DNA from: Hymenobacter terrenus
GTDB lineage: Bacteria > Bacteroidota > Bacteroidia > Cytophagales > Hymenobacteraceae
Length of the DNA stretch: 64,000 nucleotides
Reading direction: 5' to 3'
NCBI RefSeq assembly: GCF_000972495.1
Contig: NZ_LATM01000013.1
Span: 85,386 to 149,385, forward strand
Shown here: positions 25,706 to 34,601 of the stretch, piece by piece
Layout of the letters: each line of letters opens with the position of its first letter
Numbering within the stretch: the first letter of the stretch is position 1
Translations under genes and position numbers: made by a program
Notes under the pieces: model-generated
Seen by the model: the letters and a program-made list of their open reading frames with translations, nothing else
Database searches by the model: none
What the model was told of the DNA's origin: nothing

Positions 25706-26668
25706 TTATTTGACTTCTTCGGGTGGCAAGCAAAACTCGGTGGTGGCAAGCAGCTTTACGACGTCAAAGTGGTTGATGTTCTTGTGTCCGTCCCAACTGA
25801 GTTTCGGACGGGAGTCCTTGGTATAGCGAGCTAAAAAGTCAGCCAACCGTTTAGGCTCCTTATGCAAAGCTACTAGTTTTGCCTCTGGTTCGTTCCACAA
25901 TAGGGCACGAGCCGTGTCGTAGATGGGCGAAAAATAAGGTGCCTGCTGCCCCGTAACGTCGCGCACTACGCCGTAGTTGTAGAAGTGCCGGTCGTTATTG
26001 CCCACCAAAGCATCAAACAGCAACAGGCGGCAAAAGTCAGCGAGTAGCCTATTGTGATGGCCTGGAAATACCGAACGTAAGGCCTTACTAAATAGTTGAA
26101 CACTGTTCAATTCCCGTTCCCGGTCCTCCAACTCAATGGCCTCCACAAACGCTTTGTCGTTGAGGTAATCGGCCAGTATATCGGCTCCATGTACAAGCTC
26201 CAAGCAAGGAGAAGATAAGAAATAGCGGCTCAGAAACCGGAGCTGCCCGCTAGCCCACACCAGCCGCGACCTTGCCATGGGCATCCCCCATGCTTCACCC
26301 AAGCGGTTGAGCGCGTATTCCATTACGCTCTCCGTCGGGTACCATTTGCGAGCGGTTTTCGCGATGTACAGCGGCCAAGTACGTTGGTTCACTTTGTGAC
26401 CACGGCTGCTTACGATGCCAGTATTGTCGCTTCCCTTCCTATGTCGTTGTACCGAGCGGTTCTTTGGGTTTGACTCGTGTACCCGAAGAAATTGTTTTGG
26501 AGCTTCACCAGTGATGGAATAGCCCGATTGCACTCGGTACTCACACCGCTTTAAGGTTGGCAAAGCTCCCGGCCGAAAGGTTCTCGAAATGGACGTATTA
26601 TCTGGTGTTACCCGCAATAGTGGCTCAACACTCAGGCGGCGAGCCGCTGCTTTTGCGTTCTTCTTCAT
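25706..26668 (-). CDS. HipA-like serine/threonine kinase domain protein
   Basis: A 320-aa protein resembling the C-terminal kinase core of HipA toxins (PI3/4-kinase-like fold), which phosphorylate targets such as aminoacyl-tRNA synthetases. The catalytic loop NNDRHFYNYG (224-233) and metal-binding Asp251 in PIYDTARALLW are intact. The N-terminal 90 residues are Arg/Ser-rich, without an obvious Gly-rich ATP loop, which may belong to a different start or be absent as in short HipT-type kinases. The HipA N-domain is encoded separately just downstream in the same frame (25199-25618, broken). I see no HipB-like DNA-binding gene beside it. Role as toxin or defence factor is inferred. Confidence 0.7.
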   Translation of the reverse strand: MKKNAKAAARRLSVEPLLRVTPDNTSISRTFRPGALPTLKRCEYRVQSGYSITGEAPKQFLRVHESNPKNRSVQRHRKGSDNTGIVSSRGHKVNQRTWPLYIAKTARKWYPTESVMEYALNRLGEAWGMPMARSRLVWASGQLRFLSRYFLSSPCLELVHGADILADYLNDKAFVEAIELEDRERELNSVQLFSKALRSVFPGHHNRLLADFCRLLLFDALVGNNDRHFYNYGVVRDVTGQQAPYFSPIYDTARALLWNEPEAKLVALHKEPKRLADFLARYTKDSRPKLSWDGHKNINHFDVVKLLATTEFCLPPEEVK

Positions 26669-26774
26669 TAAGGCATTTTAACGACGCGTAACACGTGGTT
26701 GATTTTAAATCAATGCAATTGATGATGAATCTTAGAAGTTAATGATTAGACTTATCCTACCGCTAATTGCTGAC

Positions 26775-28157
26775 CTATCGCAAGCCCTCTCGAGCCATCA
26801 AATCAAGTACCCGTCCACCGGGCTCCAAGCTAATAGAAGCGTGCCGATGCGCCAGTGCCACCGGCACAATGGCGTCGGAGTACAAGTCCAGTTCAAAGTA
26901 CCGAATCAGGTCGCAGGCCCGTTCTAGCAGCGAGCCGTAGCGCGCCAACTCCACCTTGCGCGCGGCAAAGTCAGCCCGGCTGCCGTCCTTAGCGGCGAAG
27001 GGGTATGGCAGAGCAAAGTTGAAGATGCGCCCCGTTTCTGTTTTGAAAAGAAAGTCTTGGCCGTAATACGACTCATGGCCGAAGTTCTCCGCTGGGTCAT
27101 CGCTGCCCGTAATGTAGTCGTTACGGTAGGTGTCGTCAATCACCCGCAGCACCCCCTGGCGAGGATAGGCCTTTTCCAAAAAGCGCTGCATTAGCCGGCC
27201 GTGGTCCATCACAATGCCGGTTTTTTGCAGACCTATCACCAGCAAGGGCTCCTGCCCCAACCGGGCCAGCTTTTCGTTCACCTGATGCATCAGCTTCATG
27301 ATGCGCGGGTGCAGCTTGGCCGGCTCCCCAAATAGGGCCAGTGGCCCATCCATTACGAATGCCACCTTGGTCAGCGCCATAGGATTGCCTTGCAGCATTT
27401 CCAGCATAAAGGCCCCAAGCAGCAAGTGCTCCACGGCGTTCATCATCCGAGTCATTGCGCTGGCATTGTCGCCAAAGTCGCTGATGCCCTCATGCAGCCG
27501 CAGCCAGTCCGTGACATACACCGTCTTGCCGCAGTGGGGGCAGGGGTGCGTGGGTTGCTGCACGGTAAATACCAGATGCCCGATTTCCTTCTTACAAGTA
27601 ACCGATGGGCAGTTTGCGATGGGCAGCTGGTTGTCGTTCAGCATCAGTAGCGTTTCCGACAGCACTATTCGGTTGGCCCCAGTCCGCCGGTTGGCGGCCA
27701 GTTGGTCATACACCGCTTTCCGAAATCCGTCCCGCACCGTGGGTGCGTTGTGATACTTAATATTGCTGCCCGGCAGCACAAACGTAATGGGCTGCGCATT
27801 GCGATGCATTTCAGCCACCTTAAACGGGTCCACGAAGCGCGACTTGGGGTCTATTAGCTCCTGGTACTTTGCCATCACAATCAGCACGTGGCTCACCTTG
27901 ATGAAGCCAAATTGGGTGCTTGGCAGCTTGTCCCCTATCGGCGAGTCACTTTTGCTGGCATCTGAGGCTACCACGAATTCCGGTAGCCGGGCCGGCTGCC
28001 CGGCCGGAGCAGGGGAATAGCTGGCCACGATGTTCCCCGCCTCCGAATCCGAGGGCTCCCGCAGGTAAGTACATTGCTTTAGAAATGCCTGCACGTCCGG
28101 GTTACGGACGAATTCGGCGTGCCCGCTTTTATCGGCAGTCTGTCTGGAGTACGGCAT
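26775..28157 (-). CDS. nurA: NurA-like nuclease with zinc ribbon, partner of HerA
   Basis: A 460-aa NurA-domain protein, a 5'-3' exonuclease/endonuclease that works with the HerA ATPase. NurA features: first catalytic motif around VVASDASKS (Asp66), a second acidic strand VAFVMDGPLALFGEPA (Asp270), and the later LVIGLQKTG strand. An inserted zinc ribbon has Cys183, Cys188, Cys206 and Cys209 (NCPSVTC and HPCPHCG), not a usual part of archaeal NurA. The start ATG overlaps the herA stop by 1 bp (TAATG), so the two are coupled. In bacteria, HerA paired with nucleases forms anti-phage systems, which suits this setting; defence function is inference. Confidence 0.8.
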   Translation of the reverse strand: MPYSRQTADKSGHAEFVRNPDVQAFLKQCTYLREPSDSEAGNIVASYSPAPAGQPARLPEFVVASDASKSDSPIGDKLPSTQFGFIKVSHVLIVMAKYQELIDPKSRFVDPFKVAEMHRNAQPITFVLPGSNIKYHNAPTVRDGFRKAVYDQLAANRRTGANRIVLSETLLMLNDNQLPIANCPSVTCKKEIGHLVFTVQQPTHPCPHCGKTVYVTDWLRLHEGISDFGDNASAMTRMMNAVEHLLLGAFMLEMLQGNPMALTKVAFVMDGPLALFGEPAKLHPRIMKLMHQVNEKLARLGQEPLLVIGLQKTGIVMDHGRLMQRFLEKAYPRQGVLRVIDDTYRNDYITGSDDPAENFGHESYYGQDFLFKTETGRIFNFALPYPFAAKDGSRADFAARKVELARYGSLLERACDLIRYFELDLYSDAIVPVALAHRHASISLEPGGRVLDLMAREGLR

Positions 28158-30016
28158 TATTTGGCTTCTGCGCGTTTAGCTTCAATGGCCGCAATCCGCT
28201 GCGTAATGTCTTCAGGTGTAAAACGCCGAATCTGCGTCGGTATCACAAAGGGTGAGGAAAGCGTTTTGATGCGGGCAAAGCCCACGTCCTGCGCCGCTTT
28301 CAACGACCCGATGAAATCCTTGAAGTCGTAAAACTTGGCCAGCGTCTTCAGCTCGTCGTCGTTGTTGAGGTAGGTTACAAACCAGTTTTCCGTGTTGGCC
28401 AGAATGTTCGGATGCACCGACGACGGTTCCTGCGTGGCGTACACGAACGCAATTTTTGCTTTAGCACCTTCCTTCGCCAGTCGGGGCCAGGTATCCGTCA
28501 GGTCAGCCCCTTTGCCGATGAGGTTGTGGGCTTCCTCCACGTAAATCACCAGGTTCTGCGGCATCTTGCCCTCGTTCATAATGCCCATCTGCCGGTCGAA
28601 GATGCGTGCGGCAATGCGCTTCGAAAGCACTTTGCGTATTTCCACCGGCCCGGCCGACAAGTCCAGAATCACAATCTTGCCCGCATCGATATGCGCCAAA
28701 ATTTCCTCTGTCACATCGGCCGACCGGCGCGGCGAATGGTAAGGAATGTATTTCTGAATGGCCCGCCAGCCCCCAACTGGAAGCTCCCGGCTGCTTTCCC
28801 GCGCCAGCATGTTCAGGTAAGCTTCCAGCATGGCATCCACCCAGGAGTTACCCGGAGTCGACGATTTGATGCCCACCACCGTTTGGTTGGCTGCTTTTTG
28901 TATCTTCTTGAGCGACAAATTAACCCGGCGCAGCAACTCAAACCAGTCTACGGCTTCGTCCACCGGAACCATCGCCTGTACTGGCACCACCGGCGTTACC
29001 GGCGGCGTTTGGGCAGCTCCCCAGGCGTTTACTTGCTTAACCAGTGCCGTTGCGGTTGGAACCTCCACCCGAAAGCCTGTTGGTACGGGATAGCCCGCCC
29101 GAAATAGCAAGCACTGGAACACGGCCCGGTGCCGTTTCCAGCGCGTGTGCTCCGACACGGCCGTGTCATCCGGTTCTTCCAGCGTCGATTCCAAAAACGC
29201 CTCTAAGTCCTGGCCCGAATAAGGCTGCTTGTCGCTCCTGAATAAGCTCTGAATGAGCCCGAGCCCCTGTTGGCTTTCCTGGTAAAAGTTCGTCCGTAAG
29301 TCCTCAAAGCCGGGTGTTTCCAGAGCCAGATAGCGTACCGTCAGCTTATCAAATACTTTGGCAATCGAGCTGTCGTCGTCCTGGTGGTTGGCATTGGCGT
29401 ATTCGCCGTTGATATCAAAAATCAACTGTCCTACCTTTATTCCGTCCTGCATGGCTGCCAGTGCTACCGCCGAAACCGTCGTCTTCACTGTATTCGATTT
29501 GCCTGTGCGCGTCATACCCAGCACCGCCGTGCGACGGGCCAGAAAGTCCGTAGGCTGAATCTGAACCGTTACTAGGTCGGCGGGCAGTCGGCGGTGCATT
29601 CGGTCAGTCGAGGTGTATCGTACCGTGCCCAATTCAATGGGCGACGGCATCCCCTTAAAGCCGGACTTGAGCGCTTCCTCCTTCGACTTTTGCAGCACCT
29701 CTGGGTTGATGTGGTTGACGATGGTAGCCAGCGCTTCCCGTGTGGGCTTGTATGCCCGCAGGCGCGATAGCGTCATGAAGTTTTCAATGTCGCTGCCCAG
29801 CCGCAGCTTCCCGTCCTGTAAGAAAAAAGTGCCCAAGATGCGGCACTTCATGCCGCCGTATTGCAACTCGGCGTGCGTCATTGGGTCCAAGCCGTCGTTT
29901 ATTGCCCCCGGAAACATATCTTCGGCTCGCCGGCGCTGGTGGTGTTCCAAGCGGGTACGCACTAGGTCGTTGTCCTGTGGCAAACTCACGGGCTCCAACA
30001 CGCGCAGCAGCAGCAC
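28157..30016 (-). CDS. herA: HerA-like DNA translocase (DUF87/FtsK-HerA ATPase)
   Basis: A hexameric ATPase of the HerA-FtsK class. Residues about 20-110 fit the HAS-barrel region, then Walker A LGMTRTGKSNTV (about 162-173), a long insertion, Walker B NLVIYVEEAHNLIG (about 485-498), and the arginine-finger/sensor region YATQEPSSVHPNILANTENW. It would pump DNA for the NurA-like nuclease encoded immediately downstream. The start is uncertain: GTG at 30016 is the first usual start codon, but the frame stays open with plausible residues for about 120 bp upstream without any ATG, GTG or TTG. A damaged or non-canonical 5' end is therefore possible. Confidence 0.82.
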   Translation of the reverse strand: MLLLRVLEPVSLPQDNDLVRTRLEHHQRRRAEDMFPGAINDGLDPMTHAELQYGGMKCRILGTFFLQDGKLRLGSDIENFMTLSRLRAYKPTREALATIVNHINPEVLQKSKEEALKSGFKGMPSPIELGTVRYTSTDRMHRRLPADLVTVQIQPTDFLARRTAVLGMTRTGKSNTVKTTVSAVALAAMQDGIKVGQLIFDINGEYANANHQDDDSSIAKVFDKLTVRYLALETPGFEDLRTNFYQESQQGLGLIQSLFRSDKQPYSGQDLEAFLESTLEEPDDTAVSEHTRWKRHRAVFQCLLFRAGYPVPTGFRVEVPTATALVKQVNAWGAAQTPPVTPVVPVQAMVPVDEAVDWFELLRRVNLSLKKIQKAANQTVVGIKSSTPGNSWVDAMLEAYLNMLARESSRELPVGGWRAIQKYIPYHSPRRSADVTEEILAHIDAGKIVILDLSAGPVEIRKVLSKRIAARIFDRQMGIMNEGKMPQNLVIYVEEAHNLIGKGADLTDTWPRLAKEGAKAKIAFVYATQEPSSVHPNILANTENWFVTYLNNDDELKTLAKFYDFKDFIGSLKAAQDVGFARIKTLSSPFVIPTQIRRFTPEDITQRIAAIEAKRAEAK

Positions 30017-30155
30017 TTCCTGGTCAATCAGGTCGGCTTGGGCGATATTTGCCGGGTCGAACCCGGCGGGTACGTCAGCTAGCCTCTCAGCGCTAGACCG
30101 GCGAAGCTTACACCAAGCGTACCTATTTATTTTATGGACTGGCTGCGCTCAAGGT

Positions 30156-31091
30156 TCATCCTCGATAAACCAAAGAATTGTGGTATTCCAAATGGCGTCT
30201 AGCAGGTCTGTTGTCGACAAGTTCTGGTAGTATTATTAATGGCTTCCCGTGGTACTGATAGTATTCACGCCCATTATTAAATTCCTCCCGAATCCGGGAA
30301 CTGACTTCGATTACAAAGTTTGGGGTGACTGTGATATATCCATCATCAAACAGCTTGTGCATATCCGAACGCAGTAGCAAACCATTGGATATATGGTTTG
30401 GACCAGCTTCTGCGTAGGGTTTTATATGCGCTGCTTCCAAAACAGGAAGCGTCTTCTCACCCGTAATCGCGCAGCGCTTCGTGTAAGCGTCGGTGACAGA
30501 TAAGCGGAAAGCACCTTGACCAATACGAACTTTTCTCAGTATTGAATTGCCATATTGCGGCGTGTCTTCGGCAACACTAAAAGCTGTATTATCCGCCTTT
30601 GGTACATTAACAAGATATCGGGCCACAGTTGATTCAATTTGCTGCCAAAGTGTAGCTCCGATGCTGTCGTGGGTGTTGTATGCTTTACCTTGTACAATAC
30701 TGTCGCTCCAGTCTGCGGGAACCGGAATCCAATCCTGCTTATCGAAAAATATTGGGTTGGTTAATGCAATGCACCCAATGGCAGGATTACGCTCCGTATC
30801 AGTCCGGTAGCGCTGAATTGTATGGCGAAATTCTTCTAAAGTATCAAAGCCGTTGCGCGTTTGAAATGTATCCCAGGCCAAAGACAACGGCAATTGGCTT
30901 TGTGCAGCAAAAAAGCCAATGCCCCCGATAGCGTGGTGAGGCTTTTTGAGTTTAAAAAGAAATGGCCCGCCCGGCTCTAAAGCGCGAAAAGCTGTCTGAC
31001 CACCGGGCCGCCAGAAATTCACATCTTCTGGTGTGCCGGTACTTAAATACTTATACCAGCGCCAATCGGTTGCTCCCAGGTAGTATTTCAT
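30156..31091 (-). CDS. HNH endonuclease, restriction-type
   Basis: A 311-aa protein. The C-terminal HNH domain (about 195-270) has KRCAITGEKTLPVLEAAHIK, then NGLLLRSDMHKLFDDGYI: the beta-beta-alpha metal core with the catalytic His in AAHIKP and a second His in DMHKLF. The N-terminal 180 residues (YLGATDWRWYKYLS, then FWRPGG) look like a DNA- or base-recognition domain seen in modification-dependent or restriction HNH enzymes. The ATG at 31091 overlaps the end of the truncated methylase frame by 4 bp (ATGA). Loss of the methylase suggests either a modification-dependent enzyme or a dead restriction-modification pair. It lies upstream of herA-nurA on the same strand (140-bp gap). Confidence 0.8.
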   Translation of the reverse strand: MKYYLGATDWRWYKYLSTGTPEDVNFWRPGGQTAFRALEPGGPFLFKLKKPHHAIGGIGFFAAQSQLPLSLAWDTFQTRNGFDTLEEFRHTIQRYRTDTERNPAIGCIALTNPIFFDKQDWIPVPADWSDSIVQGKAYNTHDSIGATLWQQIESTVARYLVNVPKADNTAFSVAEDTPQYGNSILRKVRIGQGAFRLSVTDAYTKRCAITGEKTLPVLEAAHIKPYAEAGPNHISNGLLLRSDMHKLFDDGYITVTPNFVIEVSSRIREEFNNGREYYQYHGKPLIILPELVDNRPARRHLEYHNSLVYRG

Positions 31092-31288
31092 ATTCCCAGA
31101 TGGCAGTTGTTGTGGATGCCCATCGAGCCGCTGCACCCCCTATTTGTGTCTGCCCTCATTCCCGCGCCCCCACAAAAAGGCTCCACAAATACCGTTGGCC
31201 TTGGAGTCAATAGCTCCAAAACATCGGGTATTATGTGTATAAATCGTGTTTTGCCTCCGGGGTAGCGCAGTGGCGAGGTAGAAATCAT
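31088..31288 (-). pseudogene. Truncated DNA adenine methylase (Dam/D12 class), N-terminus only
   Basis: A 66-codon frame from the ATG at 31288 begins TSPLRYPGGKTRFIHIIPDV and reaches VFVEPFCGGAG, the SAM-binding motif I of D12-class N6-adenine methylases (full proteins are about 270-300 aa). It then runs into 22 residues of unrelated sequence and a stop, so the target-recognition domain and DPPY motif are lost, probably through an internal deletion. The ATGA overlap with the HNH gene suggests the two were once an operon. Confidence 0.8.
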
Positions 31289-31382
31289 AGGTACAACAAT
31301 GATACGGCGGTGCTTTTGCTTTTGCAGCATGAATTAGCCCAGCAGTATAGAAAAAAAGTATCCAACTTATCTGGACGATTTT

Positions 31383-31700
31383 TTGGTCTTCTCGCTACCG
31401 CTTCCGCTGCTCCTAACCGCCTGCCAAAAGGAAACTGTAGCCCCAATGCCCACCACCCAAAACCTCCCCAAGCACCTCACCCTCGGCAACCCCAGCGGCG
31501 CCTCCGCCGACCCTGCCCAGCTCACCAACTACCTGCTCAGCAAGCTCCAGTACGCCCTAAACTACCACTGCGACTGCGGCATCCCCAATTGGAACGGCGT
31601 GGGCACCGCCTGGGGAAGCTACCGCACCAGCATCGACGCCATCGAAGCCGCCACCCGCTACGGCATTCTCTCCGCCGTGCAGCACTTTAGGTGGGCATTT
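31383..31700 (+). pseudogene. Secreted DNA/RNA non-specific endonuclease with an internal deletion
   Basis: A lipoprotein-like leader (LPLPLLLTACQKE) is followed by LTLGNPSGASADPAQLTNYL and KLQYALNYHCDCGIPNW, the usual N-terminal segment of secreted Endonuclease_NS proteins of Bacteroidota. It then jumps directly to AWGSYRTSIDAIEAATRYGI, which matches the far C-terminus of the family. The whole catalytic centre (DRGH region) is missing, so this is a deletion remnant. The 3' end runs into the terminal region of the convergent T9SS gene. No proper ATG start is visible. Confidence 0.6.
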
Positions 31701-31715
31701 TCGGTAATCAATCAG

Positions 31716-34580
31716 TCATTCTACCACCAACTTTCGGTAATCCGTTCCGCCATCGTAGGCCAGCCGCACCGTGTAAAGCCCCGGTACGAGCGCCGGCACC
31801 GCCAGCGTATGCGGCCCGGCCACCTGCCGCTCCCCAGCCGCCAGGCTCACCACTTGCCGGCCCACCGCATCATACACCTCTGCCCGCACCACATCGCCCT
31901 TCGGCAGGTAATAGGATAGGGTAGCAGTGCCAGCCGTCGGGTTCGGGAACACCGCCAATGCCAGCTCCTCCGCTCCGGGTGTCGTGGCCGTGATAAGGCG
32001 CCGCGTATACCAGATGGGCGAAGTCACAATGCTGTCTCCGTCCGCCTGCGCCACCACCGCATAGTAGTACGCCGTCGTGTTCACCCCCTGCGGGTCCACG
32101 TAACTCAGCGCCGTCGCGCCGGCCGCGGCCGAAGCCACCACCACCGGCCGGGTCCCACTGCCGGGCTCCCCGCGCAGCACTTGCACCGAACTCACCGGCT
32201 CGTTGTCGGCGTCGCTCACGCTCACCGTCATCACGGCCGGCGCCTGGTCCGCATAAATCGACCCCATGGGCTGGTTGTTCAGCGTGAAGCTCACTTCCGC
32301 GTTCCAGTCGTCCGAGGCATAGAAGTGCCGCTGCCGCAGCGCGTCCAGGATGTCGGCCTTGGTCAGCACCGGCGCCAGTACCACCAGCCGGCTCTGGGCC
32401 ATACGCCCAAACGTCGTGTTGTGGTTGTCGTGGTCAATGGTGATGCCCGCGTGATAGCCCTTAGCCAGCAGCGTCTGAAAGTACGAGGTGTAGCTGCCGC
32501 GCGACGGATTGCTATAGGTCGTGTTGGTCGACGTGGCCGGCCCCGAGCGTAGCACCGTGCCCACGATGGCCGAGTCTGCCCGGGCACTCAGCGGCGCCAC
32601 CAGCAAGTTGCCGTAGTCGCTGAAATTGGGGTGGGCCAGGGTGGCAAATGCGCCCGGCCGCCGGTTGATTTCGCGGAACAGCGCCGGGTAGTCGTTGCGG
32701 GGCGTGAGCACGTCGTAGTTGCCCGGCTCCCAGCCCAGCAGTTGGTCCACCCCGTACACCACCACGTGGCCCCCGCCCGAAATCACACCCCACTCCATGC
32801 CGTACAGCGCCACGAAGCTGGCTGTCGTCGCCTGGTCGGCCTGCTGCAGGCCCCGCGCATAGTTAGGCAAACTCATGCCCGCCCCAGCGTGGTTGTGCTC
32901 CGAAATACCCATGAAGTCGGTATTCAGCGAAGCGTCTGCGTATTGGAAATCCTGCAGCGGGGTGGTGGCCAGCCCGTCCTGGTTGCCATCCGAGTAGCTG
33001 CTGTGCGCGTGGATGTTCCCGCGGAAGGGTAGGAGCGTGCCCACCGGCGGCACCGGCACGTTGTACACCACCGTGGCAAAGAAGGACGTCATGTAATTGG
33101 CCAAGCACCCGGCGCCGTTATAGCCGAACACCGTCACCCGGTACTGGGTACCCGGCACCAGGTTCGTCACCGTCACGCTGGTCGTCGTGCTGGGGCCGGC
33201 GTACACCACAAACGCCCCGTTGCCCAGCGCGCTGCCACCGCCGTAGCTGAGGCTGCCCGTGTAGCCCGTCGCGTTCGCCGGAAAAGCCGTCACCGGCCCG
33301 GTCGGCTGCACCACCACCAGCGCGTTGGCCCCGTTGCCCGACGTCCAGCTAAACGTGGCCGAAGTGCGCCCCGCGGCCACGGCCGTGCCGTTGCTCGTCG
33401 CCACCGTGGGCGAGGCCGCCAACACGCACGGCGCCGTGGTAAACGTGCCCGTCGCCGGCGTTGCCTGCAGATAGTTAGTCGTGCAGCCCGAGCCCAGCAG
33501 CTCATAAACCTGGTAGGCATAGGCCGTGTTGGGCTGCAGGTTCGTCACGTTCACCGTGCTGCCCGTCCCCGCATACACCACAAAGCCGCCGGCCCCCAGC
33601 CCCGAGCCGCTGCCAAAATTGGCGTTGCTATTGTACACGCTGCCATCAGTCGGCGCCGTAGCCGCCGCACTGGCTGGCCGTACCACCACGATGCGCCCCG
33701 TGCCGTTGCTCGCCGTCCAGCTCAGCGTCACCCCCGAGCTGGTCAGGTTCGTGGCCCCGGCCGCCGTCGCGCCCTGCGTCGGCTCTGGCCCCAGCGTGCA
33801 CGGCGCCGTCACGTAGATATTATCAAACACCACATTTTCGGCCGCCGTGGTGGCGTGGTTCCAGAAGCAGCCCACCCACGGCAGCGCCGTGGTGGCCAGC
33901 GTCGAATCCTTGCGCACCCCGATGCGCACGAAGGTGACCGTCGTTGGGTCGTCAAAGCTGGCCGTGTTGGCGCTCACTTCCAGCGTCCAGTTGTCCTCGT
34001 CCGGGGCATAGAGTACCCGCACCGTGTGCGCCGGCCCCGTCAAAGCCCCGGCCGCCAACGGCACACTCACCGCTGCCAGCGTGCGCAGGTTGGTGGGCCC
34101 CACGAGCCCGCCCGTGTAGCGCACCAATTTCAAGCTGTCGGGCTGGCTCGAATTGCCATACACCACCGCGTAGCCGTCGCCCGTGGTAAAGTCCGAAGCA
34201 CTGCCGGCCAGCACGAACGCGGCCCCGTAATTATTGGGCCCAAACCCCGACGGATTCGGCCGCGACTGCTGCATGTTGAACAACCACGTCAGCTGGTCGG
34301 CATTCTGCCGCAGCACCGGGCTGTAGCGACTGGACACATCCCGCGCCACAAAGTCCTTGCCGAGTACCCCGCTGCGTAGCTGGAGCTGGTTGTTGACCAG
34401 GGCCGCGCCGGTGCTTGGGGTGGTTTCGGTCTCCAACCAGCCCGGGCCCACGGTTGGGCTGTCTGGTCGGTTAAAATCATCCAGCAAAGTGGGTGCCTGG
34501 CCTTGCGCCGATACCATGGTTGGTGCCAGAATGGCCAGGCCACTAATCAGCCAGCGGCGGAGCGTAACAGATGCAGTCAT
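31716..34580 (-). CDS. Secreted PHP-type metallohydrolase (CehA/McbA-like) with T9SS type A sorting domain
   Basis: A 954-aa exported protein. After a signal peptide (start ATG at 34580; MTASVTLRRWLISGLAILA) come an N-terminal laminin-G/concanavalin-like domain (about 25-260), two fibronectin-III-like repeats (about 270-500), and a PHP/CehA domain (about 515-800) with metal ligands in FRGNIHAHSSYSDGNQ, ISEHNH, GGGHVVVYG and LAHPNFSDYG. A short beta domain and a C-terminal sorting domain (about 880-954) with AVFPNPTAG and LYTVRLAY follow. The sorting domain routes it through type IX secretion to the surface. It could be a phosphoesterase or carbamate hydrolase; substrate unknown. It is an unusual passenger for a phage-like element. 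Confidence 0.82.
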   Translation of the reverse strand: MTASVTLRRWLISGLAILAPTMVSAQGQAPTLLDDFNRPDSPTVGPGWLETETTPSTGAALVNNQLQLRSGVLGKDFVARDVSSRYSPVLRQNADQLTWLFNMQQSRPNPSGFGPNNYGAAFVLAGSASDFTTGDGYAVVYGNSSQPDSLKLVRYTGGLVGPTNLRTLAAVSVPLAAGALTGPAHTVRVLYAPDEDNWTLEVSANTASFDDPTTVTFVRIGVRKDSTLATTALPWVGCFWNHATTAAENVVFDNIYVTAPCTLGPEPTQGATAAGATNLTSSGVTLSWTASNGTGRIVVVRPASAAATAPTDGSVYNSNANFGSGSGLGAGGFVVYAGTGSTVNVTNLQPNTAYAYQVYELLGSGCTTNYLQATPATGTFTTAPCVLAASPTVATSNGTAVAAGRTSATFSWTSGNGANALVVVQPTGPVTAFPANATGYTGSLSYGGGSALGNGAFVVYAGPSTTTSVTVTNLVPGTQYRVTVFGYNGAGCLANYMTSFFATVVYNVPVPPVGTLLPFRGNIHAHSSYSDGNQDGLATTPLQDFQYADASLNTDFMGISEHNHAGAGMSLPNYARGLQQADQATTASFVALYGMEWGVISGGGHVVVYGVDQLLGWEPGNYDVLTPRNDYPALFREINRRPGAFATLAHPNFSDYGNLLVAPLSARADSAIVGTVLRSGPATSTNTTYSNPSRGSYTSYFQTLLAKGYHAGITIDHDNHNTTFGRMAQSRLVVLAPVLTKADILDALRQRHFYASDDWNAEVSFTLNNQPMGSIYADQAPAVMTVSVSDADNEPVSSVQVLRGEPGSGTRPVVVASAAAGATALSYVDPQGVNTTAYYYAVVAQADGDSIVTSPIWYTRRLITATTPGAEELALAVFPNPTAGTATLSYYLPKGDVVRAEVYDAVGRQVVSLAAGERQVAGPHTLAVPALVPGLYTVRLAYDGGTDYRKLVVE

Positions 34581-34601
34581 AGGAGGGGATGGATTAGGCA
34601 A

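Noticed and set aside
28852..28866. Partial match to the attachment core (TACCCGGAG) inside herA
   Set aside because: Only 9 bp, in a coding sequence, and not flanked by any integrase; chance match in GC-rich DNA.
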